Assembly (NCBI GenBank): GCA_964629645.1
Contig: CAZVSU010000020.1
Span: forward strand, 1-33,435
DNA length: 33,435 bases
Direction: 5' to 3'
From: JAAKFL01 sp964629645
GTDB taxonomy: Bacteria > Chlamydiota > Chlamydiia > Chlamydiales > SLFE01
Shown piece by piece: positions 17,009 through 23,920 of this stretch. Positions within the stretch are counted from its first letter, which is position 1; the number at the start of each line of letters is the position of its first letter. Position numbers and translations under genes: made by a program. The notes beneath the pieces are model-generated. The model was not told the origin of the DNA, did no database searches, and worked only from the letters and a program-made list of their open reading frames with translations.

Positions 17009-17728
17009 ATGGCGATCGCGCATATCCATTTCTCGACGATAGAGTCAACCAACACTTATGCCAAACAACATGCCGGGGAGTTCAACCCCGAGCTGCTCAC
17101 TGTTTTGACCGCCGACGAGCAGACAGCCGGCCGCGGCCGGGGCACGCATGAGTGGAAGTCTCCCCCCGGGAAAAACCTCTATATCTCGTTTTGCGGCATG
17201 CTGCCCAAAGGGTTTCCCTCCCTTCACAATAATGGTCAGTTCCTGGCGCTCATCTGCTGCCTTCTCCTTAAGGAAGGGGGACTTGAACCCCTTTTGAAAT
17301 GGCCCAACGATATTTTAGTGGGAGGAAAAAAAATTGCCGGCGTCTTGTCTGAACTCGTCACAGGCGGTGAAGAGGTCTTTGTGGTCAACGGAATAGGTTT
17401 GAACGTGAACTTAGACGAAAAGGAGTGCGGTGAGATTTCAGAATCAGCTACTTCGATGAGTCTTGAGCTCGGGCATCCCGTCAGACGAGAGAAACTCATC
17501 AAGCAATTGATGAATTTATACGCCGATCACTGGCAAAAATTCAAAGAAAAAGGGTTTCTTCCTTTTTTTGATCAGTTTCTCTCTTTCTGCGCCCACAAAA
17601 AAGGAGACGCCCTCTCTTTCCATACCGACCAAGGCGATGTCATGGAAGGTCTCTTCGACTCGCTCGCAGAAGACGGTTCGCTGAACTTACAGCTTTCCAG
17701 CGGGAGAATCGTCAACCACAGGGGATGA
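17009..17728 (+). CDS. birA: Biotin-[acetyl-CoA-carboxylase] ligase, class I
   Basis: Attaches biotin to the carrier domain of acetyl-CoA carboxylase. The catalytic core is complete: QTAGRGRG (38-45), KWPNDI (97-102), Lys108 in GGKKIAGVL and the C-terminal SH3-like domain. There is no N-terminal DNA-binding domain, so it is a monofunctional ligase and not a repressor. 239 residues, normal for class I. It starts one base after the preceding stop and its last 42 bp overlap the convergent Inc-like gene. Confidence 0.94.
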   Translation: MAIAHIHFSTIESTNTYAKQHAGEFNPELLTVLTADEQTAGRGRGTHEWKSPPGKNLYISFCGMLPKGFPSLHNNGQFLALICCLLLKEGGLEPLLKWPNDILVGGKKIAGVLSELVTGGEEVFVVNGIGLNVNLDEKECGEISESATSMSLELGHPVRREKLIKQLMNLYADHWQKFKEKGFLPFFDQFLSFCAHKKGDALSFHTDQGDVMEGLFDSLAEDGSLNLQLSSGRIVNHRG

Positions 17729-18238
17729 CCGCAAGTTTTCAAGCAGATTCCGGAAGTGCTTCTCTTCGGCTAGGCCGAGAACTTTTATTTTATGTGGGAT
17801 ATCGTAAAAGCCTAGGAATGACATAACCGATTTCGCTCTTTTGCTGCTGTTTTCATGTCGATCAATTTCGTAAACTTCATCTTCAATTTTTCGAGCTAGA
17901 ACTTTCTTAGACCTTTCGCTGCTCTCGTTGCAGAGCGTTTGAATCCTTTGTAATTTGCTAAAAGCCTTGTATTCAAAAAACCGGCCGGACATGGCCCAGT
18001 TCATAATGCCTGGCCCTGCGAGACCTGTCGTTACCAACGGAACCGCACACAGCATAAGGGGGAGAGAGTGCGCCATATAAGCAGCGGTAACAAGAGCGGC
18101 AGTCACGAGGCAAAGGGCCGCAAGGGCTGCAGTTGTGATGCGTGTCAGCCTTTGCAAATGCGCTCTCTCATCAGGTGTATGGCGCAGTTTATACTCATTA
18201 AGAGCAGAATTAATTGTATTAATTGCATTAGAATTCAT
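17687..18238 (-). CDS. Putative inclusion membrane (Inc-like) protein
   Basis: A 183-residue protein with a short polar N-terminus, two adjacent membrane helices (about 33-55 and 59-81) separated by a very short turn, and a charged, helical C-terminus of about 100 residues. This bilobed hydrophobic pattern is the defining feature of Inc proteins, which are type III-secreted and inserted in the inclusion membrane. The call rests on topology only; no family match is recognised. AAGGAG lies 8 bases before the ATG. The 3' end overlaps birA by 42 bp in convergent orientation, so the last 14 codons are constrained on both strands. Confidence 0.65.
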   Translation of the reverse strand: MNSNAINTINSALNEYKLRHTPDERAHLQRLTRITTAALAALCLVTAALVTAAYMAHSLPLMLCAVPLVTTGLAGPGIMNWAMSGRFFEYKAFSKLQRIQTLCNESSERSKKVLARKIEDEVYEIDRHENSSKRAKSVMSFLGFYDIPHKIKVLGLAEEKHFRNLLENLRSSPVVDDSPAGKL

Positions 18239-18266
18239 TGTGTCATCTCCTTAATTTATCTTGTAA

Positions 18267-18295
18267 AATCTATATAAAAACTAATTGTTAGTCAA
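18267..18295 (-). promoter_or_regulatory. Promoter of the minus-strand Inc-like gene
   Basis: On the minus strand TTGACT (18295-18290), a 17-base spacer and TAGATT (18272-18267) match at 5/6 and 4/6; TATAGA with a 15-base spacer is an alternative. It is followed by an AT-rich leader and a good Shine-Dalgarno. Confidence 0.45.
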
Positions 18296-18386
18296 TAGTT
18301 TTTGCGAATAGCTTACGATCTTAATCTGATCTTAATAACGGAAAGATAAGATGGCTTTCGGACGAAAAACCAAAAAGGAGATGAAT

Positions 18387-18767
18387 ATGTCAGGTTTTCC
18401 ATCAGTTGGACACGTTGCCTTTGCTTCCTCGTTGACATTTGCCGCAGCGACCGTGGGTGCGGGAGTGGCGATGACAGGGGTGACCTCAACAGTTGCCGTC
18501 GTAGCGCTTGCTATTTTCGCACTTAGCACTGCCGGTGCGGGTATCGCTGCCGGGACTGCTTATTTTGCAACAGAAGATAAAGATGATTTGAACGAATACT
18601 ATGAAAATTTCAAAAAGCATGCGGCGGTGGTGATCGGCGCTGAAGCTCAATTGGCCGCCCAGGCGGTTGTCAGCGCCATCATACAGGCAATTAAAGATGC
18701 TGTTTATGACGCGATCATGCGCGCTTTCAATCGCGATCACAAAGCGCAAACTGTACGCGTGCGATAA
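18387..18767 (+). CDS. Putative small Inc-like membrane protein
   Basis: A 126-residue protein beginning MSGFPSVGHVAF, with two Ala/Gly/Val-rich hydrophobic stretches (about 8-31 and 35-62) joined by a short TGVTST turn, followed by an acidic patch (TEDKDDLNEYYENFKKH) and an amphipathic Ala-rich C-terminal helix. AAGGAG at 18375-18380 lies six bases before the chosen ATG; upstream ATGs at 18351 and 18381 are less well placed. The bilobed pattern again suggests an Inc, but the Gly/Ala-rich helices could also be another kind of membrane-active protein. Divergent from the other Inc-like gene and closed by an intrinsic terminator. Confidence 0.6.
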   Translation: MSGFPSVGHVAFASSLTFAAATVGAGVAMTGVTSTVAVVALAIFALSTAGAGIAAGTAYFATEDKDDLNEYYENFKKHAAVVIGAEAQLAAQAVVSAIIQAIKDAVYDAIMRAFNRDHKAQTVRVR

Positions 18768-18776
18768 TTCTTTGCG

Positions 18777-18801
18777 AAGGCTCCACCCCGGAGCCTTTTT
18801 T
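18777..18801 (+). terminator. Intrinsic terminator after the plus-strand Inc-like gene
   Basis: AAGGCTCC (18777-18784) pairs with GGAGCCTT (18790-18797) around an ACCCC loop, followed by a run of six T. It begins 10 bases after the stop codon. Confidence 0.9.
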
Positions 18802-18807
18802 CATATC

Positions 18808-18836
18808 TTGAAAAAATTTCAGCCCTGTGCGATGAT
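18808..18836 (+). promoter_or_regulatory. Probable tRNA-Arg promoter
   Basis: TTGAAA (18808-18813), a 17-base spacer and GATGAT (18831-18836) match at 5/6 and 4/6, placing the start a few bases before the tRNA. The preceding terminator makes a separate promoter necessary. Confidence 0.45.
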
Positions 18837-18848
18837 TGAATGTCAAAT

Positions 18849-18922
18849 GCACTGGTAGCTCAGCTGGATAGAGTACGTGGCTACGGACCACGGGGTCAGG
18901 GGTTCGAATCCTCTCCAGTGCG
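18849..18922 (+). tRNA. tRNA-Arg (anticodon ACG)
   Basis: A full cloverleaf can be drawn: acceptor GCACTGG/CCAGTGC, D stem GCTC/GAGT, anticodon stem CGTGG/CCACG with loop CTACGGA (anticodon ACG at 18883-18885), and T loop TTCGAAT on a 5-bp stem. The CCA end is not encoded. After deamination of A34 to inosine it reads CGU, CGC and CGA. Confidence 0.97.
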
Positions 18923-18938
18923 AACTTTCTTTTAGTCA

Positions 18939-19577
18939 ATGATCATAAAAACCATAGTCTCAGGCCCTTTTGAAACAAATGCTTATATTCTCGGTTGCGA
19001 GAAGACAAAGCGCGCTGTCATCATTGATCCCGCCCCTAAAGCGGCCAAGAGAATTGAAGAGTTCATCGAGGATGAGGGGCTCGAGCCGATCGCCATTTGG
19101 CTGACCCACACCCACTGGGATCATATCGCGGATGTGGGCCCCCTTAAAAAAAAATTTAATCTTCCGGTCACGGTACATGAAAAAGATGCGGAAAATTTGC
19201 GGCGCCCCGGAGCGGACGGCCTTCCGATGTTCGGCTCCTTAGGAGGAATTGAGCCTGATCATTTTCTGAAAGGGGAAGAAACACTACAATTAGGAAATCT
19301 GTCATTTGATGTGATCCATACCCCCGGCCACTCGCCCGGAGGGGTCTGTTTTTACGAGAAAAGCCAAGGGGTTTTGATCAGCGGCGACACTCTTTTTCAA
19401 GGCGCGATCGGCAACTTATCGTTCCCGACATCAAATGCCGATCACATGTGGGCTTCCCTTGAAACACTGAGCCACCTTCCTCCCGAAACCAAAGTCTATC
19501 CCGGGCATGGACCCGAGACCAAGATCAAAGACGAAACCTGGCTCGCCGATGCCAAGCGGCATTTCGGCAGCTATTAG
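18939..19577 (+). CDS. Metallo-beta-lactamase-fold hydrolase (glyoxalase II-like)
   Basis: A 212-residue single-domain hydrolase with the metal-binding motif THTHWDH (His57, His59, Asp61, His62), a later HTPGHSPGG, the bridging Asp in SGDTLF and a final His in YPGHGPET. This is the YcbL/GloB-like subgroup, which hydrolyses thioesters such as S-lactoylglutathione or related substrates; the exact substrate cannot be read from sequence. It starts 16 bases after the tRNA, possibly on the same transcript, and ahpC follows 15 bases after its stop, so a shared detoxification role is plausible. Confidence 0.88.
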   Translation: MIIKTIVSGPFETNAYILGCEKTKRAVIIDPAPKAAKRIEEFIEDEGLEPIAIWLTHTHWDHIADVGPLKKKFNLPVTVHEKDAENLRRPGADGLPMFGSLGGIEPDHFLKGEETLQLGNLSFDVIHTPGHSPGGVCFYEKSQGVLISGDTLFQGAIGNLSFPTSNADHMWASLETLSHLPPETKVYPGHGPETKIKDETWLADAKRHFGSY

Positions 19578-19592
19578 CCAAGGAGAATCATT

Positions 19593-20186
19593 ATGAGTAC
19601 ATTAGTAGGGAAAAAAGCCCCTGAATTCACGGCAAAAGCGGTGATGAAAGATAAAATTGTGGACGACTTTTCTCTTTCGTCAATGAGGGGAAAGTATGTG
19701 GTTTTTTTCTTTTATCCCTTAGACTTCACCTTTGTCTGTCCAACTGAGCTTCACGCGTTTCAGTCCCGTCTGGAGGATTTTAAAGCGCTTGGCGCCGAAG
19801 TTGTCGCCTGTTCGATCGACAGTCCTTATTCTCATCACGCGTGGCTTCGCACGCCGAAGAATGAAGGGGGGATCCAAGGTGTTGAGTATCCTCTTGTTTC
19901 CGATATGAGAAAAGATATTTCAGAGTCTTACGGGGTCTTAATTCCGCATGAGGGAATTAGCTACCGAGGTCTATTCTTGATCGACAAAGAGGGCACTGTA
20001 CGCCATCAAATGGTGAACGACTTGCCAATCGGCCGTTCTGTCGATGAAGTCATTAGAGTGCTGGAGGCTTTGATTTTCTTCGAGAAAAACGGGGAAGTGT
20101 GCCCGGCCAACTGGAATAAAGGGGAAAAATCGATGAAGCCGGATGGCGAGGGGTTGAAAAAATATTTCGCCGGGGCGCTTAACTAA
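19593..20186 (+). CDS. ahpC: Typical 2-Cys peroxiredoxin (AhpC/Tsa family)
   Basis: Reduces peroxides. The peroxidatic cysteine is Cys49 in DFTFVCPTE and the resolving cysteine is Cys170 in GEVCPANW; 197 residues is standard. AAGGAGA precedes the ATG by about 7 bases. Likely co-transcribed with the metallo-hydrolase upstream. No AhpF or thioredoxin reductase is in the window. The last two codons and stop lie inside a 19-bp copy of half of the palindrome at 23-68. As I recall, Chlamydia ahpC also has a small conserved hypothetical as neighbour, like the gene at 20196. Confidence 0.95.
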   Translation: MSTLVGKKAPEFTAKAVMKDKIVDDFSLSSMRGKYVVFFFYPLDFTFVCPTELHAFQSRLEDFKALGAEVVACSIDSPYSHHAWLRTPKNEGGIQGVEYPLVSDMRKDISESYGVLIPHEGISYRGLFLIDKEGTVRHQMVNDLPIGRSVDEVIRVLEALIFFEKNGEVCPANWNKGEKSMKPDGEGLKKYFAGALN

Positions 20187-20197
20187 GTACTAGGACT
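20179..20197. repeat. 19-bp partial copy of the 23-68 palindrome
   Basis: TTAACTAAGTACTAGGACT matches bases 33-51 at 18 of 19 positions. It spans the ahpC stop codon and part of the stop codon of the convergent gene, and provides stops in all plus-strand frames. Confidence 0.75.
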
Positions 20198-20588
20198 AAA
20201 CGGCTTCGGTCAGATAGTCGTAAAGGTCGGATTCGTTCATAATGAGGATCGAACGGCGGTCTTCGCAGATGGACGAAACCGACTCGATCACTTCGCCGTT
20301 TCCGACGCCGGGGATGCCAATCGCACTCAAACGGGCCTTGGCTGCGTGCGATTCCAGCTGCCACAGCCCTTCAAAATAGTCTTGGTGGCTGTAGCCCTCT
20401 TCTTTCACGCGAAAGAAAATGAGATAAAAATCGTGGAGGAGGACTTGAATAGCGAAATGAATACCGGTTGTTCTGGGCATTGGGTGTCCGAAATGATCAT
20501 AAAGTTGGTCGAGGGTGCGGCAATGATAGGGACGGCAAAAATCCCCCCGCTCTGATTCACCAAAAACGGCAACAACTCTCTCTCGCAT
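20196..20588 (-). CDS. Conserved hypothetical protein (ahpC neighbour)
   Basis: A 130-residue soluble protein with no signal or membrane segment and no motif that I recognise. It has an aromatic, Cys/His-containing N-terminal half (DFCRPYHCRTLDQLYDHFGHP) and a C-terminal part that reads like an alpha/beta fold (LSAIGIPGVGNGEVIESV). GGAGG lies 8 bases before the ATG and a strong promoter lies upstream, so the gene is certainly plausible. It converges on ahpC with only 9 bases between stop codons. It may correspond to the small hypothetical beside ahpC in Chlamydia, from memory of gene order only. Confidence 0.75.
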   Translation of the reverse strand: MRERVVAVFGESERGDFCRPYHCRTLDQLYDHFGHPMPRTTGIHFAIQVLLHDFYLIFFRVKEEGYSHQDYFEGLWQLESHAAKARLSAIGIPGVGNGEVIESVSSICEDRRSILIMNESDLYDYLTEAV

Positions 20589-20620
20589 GAAAAAACCTCC
20601 AATATTGAGGTAATAATTGT

Positions 20621-20649
20621 ATTATAGCAATATTTTTCATATATTTCAA
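20621..20649 (-). promoter_or_regulatory. Promoter of the hypothetical gene at 20196-20588
   Basis: On the minus strand TTGAAA (20649-20644), 17 bases, TATAAT (20626-20621): 5/6 and 6/6 to consensus. Between it and the ribosome site lies a small near-dyad around CAATATTG (20599-20606) that could be an operator. Confidence 0.7.
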
Positions 20650-20685
20650 ATATGACACCCATAGTTAATCAATAAACGCTCAATA

Positions 20686-21315
20686 ATGCATTATATCATA
20701 GACGGTTACAACTTGTTGTTTAGGCTGTATGGCGACCGTCATCATCTCGAGTCAAGAAGACGCGCGTTTATCCAAGAGATCGAAAAAAAAGCGGCCCTTT
20801 TGAGCATGAATGTGACCATTGTCTTCGATGGCCATTTTGCCGAAGAAGAGGAGACCCGCTCCCACTATCGCGTCCTTGAAATTATTTACAGCTCGCACGG
20901 CGAGTCAGCGGACGAATTAATCCTATCTGAACTTGCCTCAAGTCTCGACCCGAGAAGAGAAGTCGTGGTGACTTCAGATCGCGATCTTTGCCGCCGCGCT
21001 AAGCAATTCCATTCTCAAACCGAATCGGCAGAAAGTTTTTACCGCACTCTCGATCAGCGATATAAGAAGCGGAAAAAAAAAGACGCGTCCGAGGAGGCGC
21101 CCAGGAAAACAATAGAAAAACCTCCCCCTCCTGTTTATCACGAGACGGCCAAGACAACTCAAGACGATCCCCTAGAAAAAATCTTTGAAGAAAGGCTGAA
21201 GGAAGAAGAAAAAAAATCCCGCCGCAGCCGCAAAAAACCGAAAAGCAAAAATGAAAACAAAATCGATGATTTCAAAAGATGGCAGCGCATTTTTGAAGAG
21301 CGCTTAAAGGAATAA
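20686..21315 (+). CDS. NYN-domain (YacP-like) ribonuclease
   Basis: The first 125 residues form a NYN/PIN-like nuclease domain: IIDGYNLLF (Asp6, Asn9), IVFDGHF, ADELILSE and VVTSDRDLC supply the acidic metal site. Homologues (YacP/Rae1) cleave mRNA on the ribosome in Bacillus; a role in RNA processing is inferred. The C-terminal 80 residues are very Lys/Glu-rich, low complexity, and carry the octamer IFEERLKE twice, the second copy being the end of the protein. Upstream is a 97-bp AT-rich divergent region. 209 residues, longer than the core family because of the charged tail. Confidence 0.85.
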   Translation: MHYIIDGYNLLFRLYGDRHHLESRRRAFIQEIEKKAALLSMNVTIVFDGHFAEEEETRSHYRVLEIIYSSHGESADELILSELASSLDPRREVVVTSDRDLCRRAKQFHSQTESAESFYRTLDQRYKKRKKKDASEEAPRKTIEKPPPPVYHETAKTTQDDPLEKIFEERLKEEEKKSRRSRKKPKSKNENKIDDFKRWQRIFEERLKE

Positions 21316-21412
21316 TCCTTTACTATTGCCTTTCAAAAGAAATTTAGGAAGCGAACAGGCGGCCCATGAGCGGCGGCGAGAACGATTTTGTTAAGACAAA
21401 GGGAAGAAAGCG

Positions 21413-21655
21413 ATGAAGACAGTCAGTATCGTTGATTCGTATTATCAGGATAGCACGGACGTAGAGGCCGGACCCAGCTCCTCGGAGCTTGATGATGAGG
21501 TGAATGAATTGGCGATGGAAACGTTATTACTCGATGAGCTTTGCCCCTGTTTGCCTGATCTCGGCAGTGTATGTGACGTTATCGACCACACCATCGGGTC
21601 ATTGAATCTCTTTTTGATGAGCTGCTTTGAAGGTGACCGAGAAAAGGATTCGTAA
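21413..21655 (+). CDS. Small acidic protein coupled to the UAP1-like gene
   Basis: An 80-residue, strongly acidic protein with a Ser/Asp/Glu-rich first half and a hydrophobic, Cys-containing second half (DELCPCLPDLGSVCDVIDH). No homologue is recognised. Support for its being real: the stop TAA ends one base before the ATG of the pyrophosphorylase gene and there is a purine-rich stretch (AGGGAAG) before its own ATG. Against it: short length and no conserved motif. The 97 bp upstream, from the NYN gene, show no clear promoter or terminator. Confidence 0.5.
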   Translation: MKTVSIVDSYYQDSTDVEAGPSSSELDDEVNELAMETLLLDELCPCLPDLGSVCDVIDHTIGSLNLFLMSCFEGDREKDS

Positions 21656-21656
21656 T

Positions 21657-22988
21657 ATGCACCACGCCAATGCTTTAAATCAACCCCAGATTGTCGCTCA
21701 CTGGGAATCGTTAACCTCCGCGCAGCAAGCTTCGCTTTCAGAGCAGATAGACGCAATCGACCTTAATTTGCTTTCGCGGCTACGCGAGGTGATGGCAAAA
21801 GAAGTGGAGAAAGACCCGGACGTTTCCCCGCTAAAAAACACGAAAGCCGCCGGTTCCGACGAGGCGCGGGCAAAAGGAGAAGAGCTTTTAGCGGAGGGTA
21901 AGGTCGGCTGCTTGATTATGGCTGGAGGAATGGGGACGAGGCTCCAATTCGACGGACCAAAGGGAATGTTTCCGATCACTATTGGGAGAAACAAAACCCT
22001 TTTCGAGTTTTTTGCCGATCGCATTCGCGCGGCAAGCAAAAAATATGGGCGTGATCTTCCCGTTGCGATCATGACATCGTCTCTCAATGACACTGCAACC
22101 AGGAACTTTTTTCTGGAGCACAATCACTTGGGCTTAAGACATGATCAACTCTCCTTTTTTCAACAGGGCAACCTTCCCTTTCTCGATCAGAGGGGAGACC
22201 TCTTTCTCGATGCTCCGGGCAGTATTGCACAAGGGCCCGACGGCAACGGAGACACGCTCCGCTATTTTTTTGCATCGGGGATCTGGGAAAATTGGCAGCA
22301 GCAGGGAGTCGAGTGTGTGAACGTCATCCTAATCGACAACCCGCTGGCCGATCCTTTCGATGCAGAACTGATCGGCACGCTGCACGTGCAAAAATGCGAT
22401 TTATGCGTCAAGGCGCTCAAAAGAGAATCTCCGAAAGAAAAACTCGGGGTATTGGTCCGGATAAAGGATCAGGTGCATGTGATCGAATATTCCGAAATGA
22501 CGCCGGAAGATATGGAGGCGACAGTAGAGGGCGGCGCCCTCAAATACCCGTGCGGCAACATCAGCCTTTTTGCTGTGTCGATGAACTTTGTTGAAAGGGT
22601 GTCTCAACTTGAGCTTCCGCTGCACAAAGCGTTCAAAGCTCTTCCTTTTTTGGATCAAGAGGGAAGCCTGGTCAAGCCTGTCGAACCGAATGGCTGGAAA
22701 TTTGAAAAGTTTATTTTCGATACATTTCCATTTGCTACAGTCGAGGTTGTGCTCTATCCGAGACACCACTGTTTCGCTCCTCTCAAAAATAAATCGGGCC
22801 ATGACAGCCCGGACGAGGTGCGACGGGCGCTTCTAGATTATGACCGGTCTGTTTACCGCTCTCTTTCGGGACTTGAGCCGCCCGACCGCCCCTTTGAGCT
22901 CGATCCGGCCTTTTACTATCCGACAGATGAATTGAAGCAAAAATGGCAAGGGCGGGCCCTGCCGGAAGAGACTTACATAGAGCCGTAA
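21657..22988 (+). CDS. UDP-sugar pyrophosphorylase, eukaryotic UAP1/AGX-like
   Basis: Makes a UDP-sugar (UDP-GlcNAc or UDP-glucose) from UTP and the sugar-1-phosphate. The 443-residue protein has the UDPGP-family core: MAGGMGTRL loop, PKGMFPI, FFQQGNLP, QGPDGNGD, VIEYSEM, GNISLF and PNGWKFEKFIFD. These patterns match eukaryotic UAP1 more closely than bacterial GlmU or GalU. Chlamydia has a gene of this type annotated as AGX-1/UDP-glucose pyrophosphorylase, as I recall. AAGGA lies 9 bases before the ATG at 21657; the frame is open to 21627 but that overlaps the small ORF. The 3' end overlaps mreC by 16 bp (convergent). Substrate is not decidable by eye. Confidence 0.87.
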   Translation: MHHANALNQPQIVAHWESLTSAQQASLSEQIDAIDLNLLSRLREVMAKEVEKDPDVSPLKNTKAAGSDEARAKGEELLAEGKVGCLIMAGGMGTRLQFDGPKGMFPITIGRNKTLFEFFADRIRAASKKYGRDLPVAIMTSSLNDTATRNFFLEHNHLGLRHDQLSFFQQGNLPFLDQRGDLFLDAPGSIAQGPDGNGDTLRYFFASGIWENWQQQGVECVNVILIDNPLADPFDAELIGTLHVQKCDLCVKALKRESPKEKLGVLVRIKDQVHVIEYSEMTPEDMEATVEGGALKYPCGNISLFAVSMNFVERVSQLELPLHKAFKALPFLDQEGSLVKPVEPNGWKFEKFIFDTFPFATVEVVLYPRHHCFAPLKNKSGHDSPDEVRRALLDYDRSVYRSLSGLEPPDRPFELDPAFYYPTDELKQKWQGRALPEETYIEP

Positions 22989-23920
22989 ATCGGTGGTAAA
23001 ACCGTCACGGATGTCACGTCTTCTAGGTTTTCGACTTGAGGGACTGCTTCGATTTCATAGTAGTAATCTCCTTCTCTGAGCGGTTGTATTCTCGAAACGG
23101 TTCCCACTTTTAAGCCCTGCGGGAAAACTCCGTCCATCCCCGATGTCACCAAAAGATCGCCCGGGCTCAGTATAGGCGGATGGGAACGAAGGTCTTTTGG
23201 CCCCCCGTACTCGTCTTCGTAGTCGTAATTGAACCCTTCGCCAATTAATGTCGTCCCGCGTCTTCTCCAAAAAACCTGAGTGCTTCCATGAATCTCTCCT
23301 TTCGCTCCAAAATGAGTCCCTCCCTCGTCTTCCCTGAGAGCTCTGACGGCGACCGAAACTTCCGGGTCCGTCAACAAGCGCACTCTCGATCGAGCCTCTG
23401 CCACAAGATCGACAATGCCGATGGCACAGTCGCCGACAACGACCGGGCTGTTTTTGCTGACAATCGTGCGTCCTTTTTTTTCGTTATGTCGATTTCCGAG
23501 GTCGATCCAAAACGTGCTGTTCCACGTTGTCGGAGAGCGGTAGACAACGCGTGCGGGATGGGATCTAAGGCTTAAGTCTAAAAGTTCGGTCGATTCTATC
23601 ATGCGGCGGCCAATGCCTTCGGCGGGGTCGGAGGACAGCGCTGCAAGGGCTTGTTTAAGGATATCGCGTTCCCAAGCATAGAGGGCCTGAATTTCGAGCA
23701 GCTTGTTTTCAAGCAGCTGATTTTTAAGCCGGAGATCCTGATAAACGGAGTCGGGGGAATGAGACAATTCGCAAGACGCCTGCGTCCAGATGCCGGAGAG
23801 AAGTCCGGCCGTCAAGCTTTGCAGCGCTGCCGTTTTAGGCGCTGCAATCGAAAGGAGAATCAAGAGAGTTAAGCCGAGTGCGATCAGGGGGCGCCGGCGA
23901 GATTTGTCATAAAGGTTCAT
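22973..23920 (-). CDS. mreC: MreC-like rod-shape protein
   Basis: A 315-residue protein with one N-terminal membrane helix (about 10-30), a coiled-coil segment (about 62-95) and the beta-rich MreC domain ending in GDLLVTSGMDGVFPQGLKVGTV, the most conserved stretch of the family. MreC links cytoskeletal MreB to cell-wall synthesis; Chlamydiae use MreB for septal peptidoglycan. No mreB, mreD or penicillin-binding protein is adjacent. The ATG overlaps the aminotransferase stop (ATGA), so translation is coupled. As I recall, the same pair is seen in Chlamydia. Confidence 0.85.
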   Translation of the reverse strand: MNLYDKSRRRPLIALGLTLLILLSIAAPKTAALQSLTAGLLSGIWTQASCELSHSPDSVYQDLRLKNQLLENKLLEIQALYAWERDILKQALAALSSDPAEGIGRRMIESTELLDLSLRSHPARVVYRSPTTWNSTFWIDLGNRHNEKKGRTIVSKNSPVVVGDCAIGIVDLVAEARSRVRLLTDPEVSVAVRALREDEGGTHFGAKGEIHGSTQVFWRRRGTTLIGEGFNYDYEDEYGGPKDLRSHPPILSPGDLLVTSGMDGVFPQGLKVGTVSRIQPLREGDYYYEIEAVPQVENLEDVTSVTVLPPIYGSM

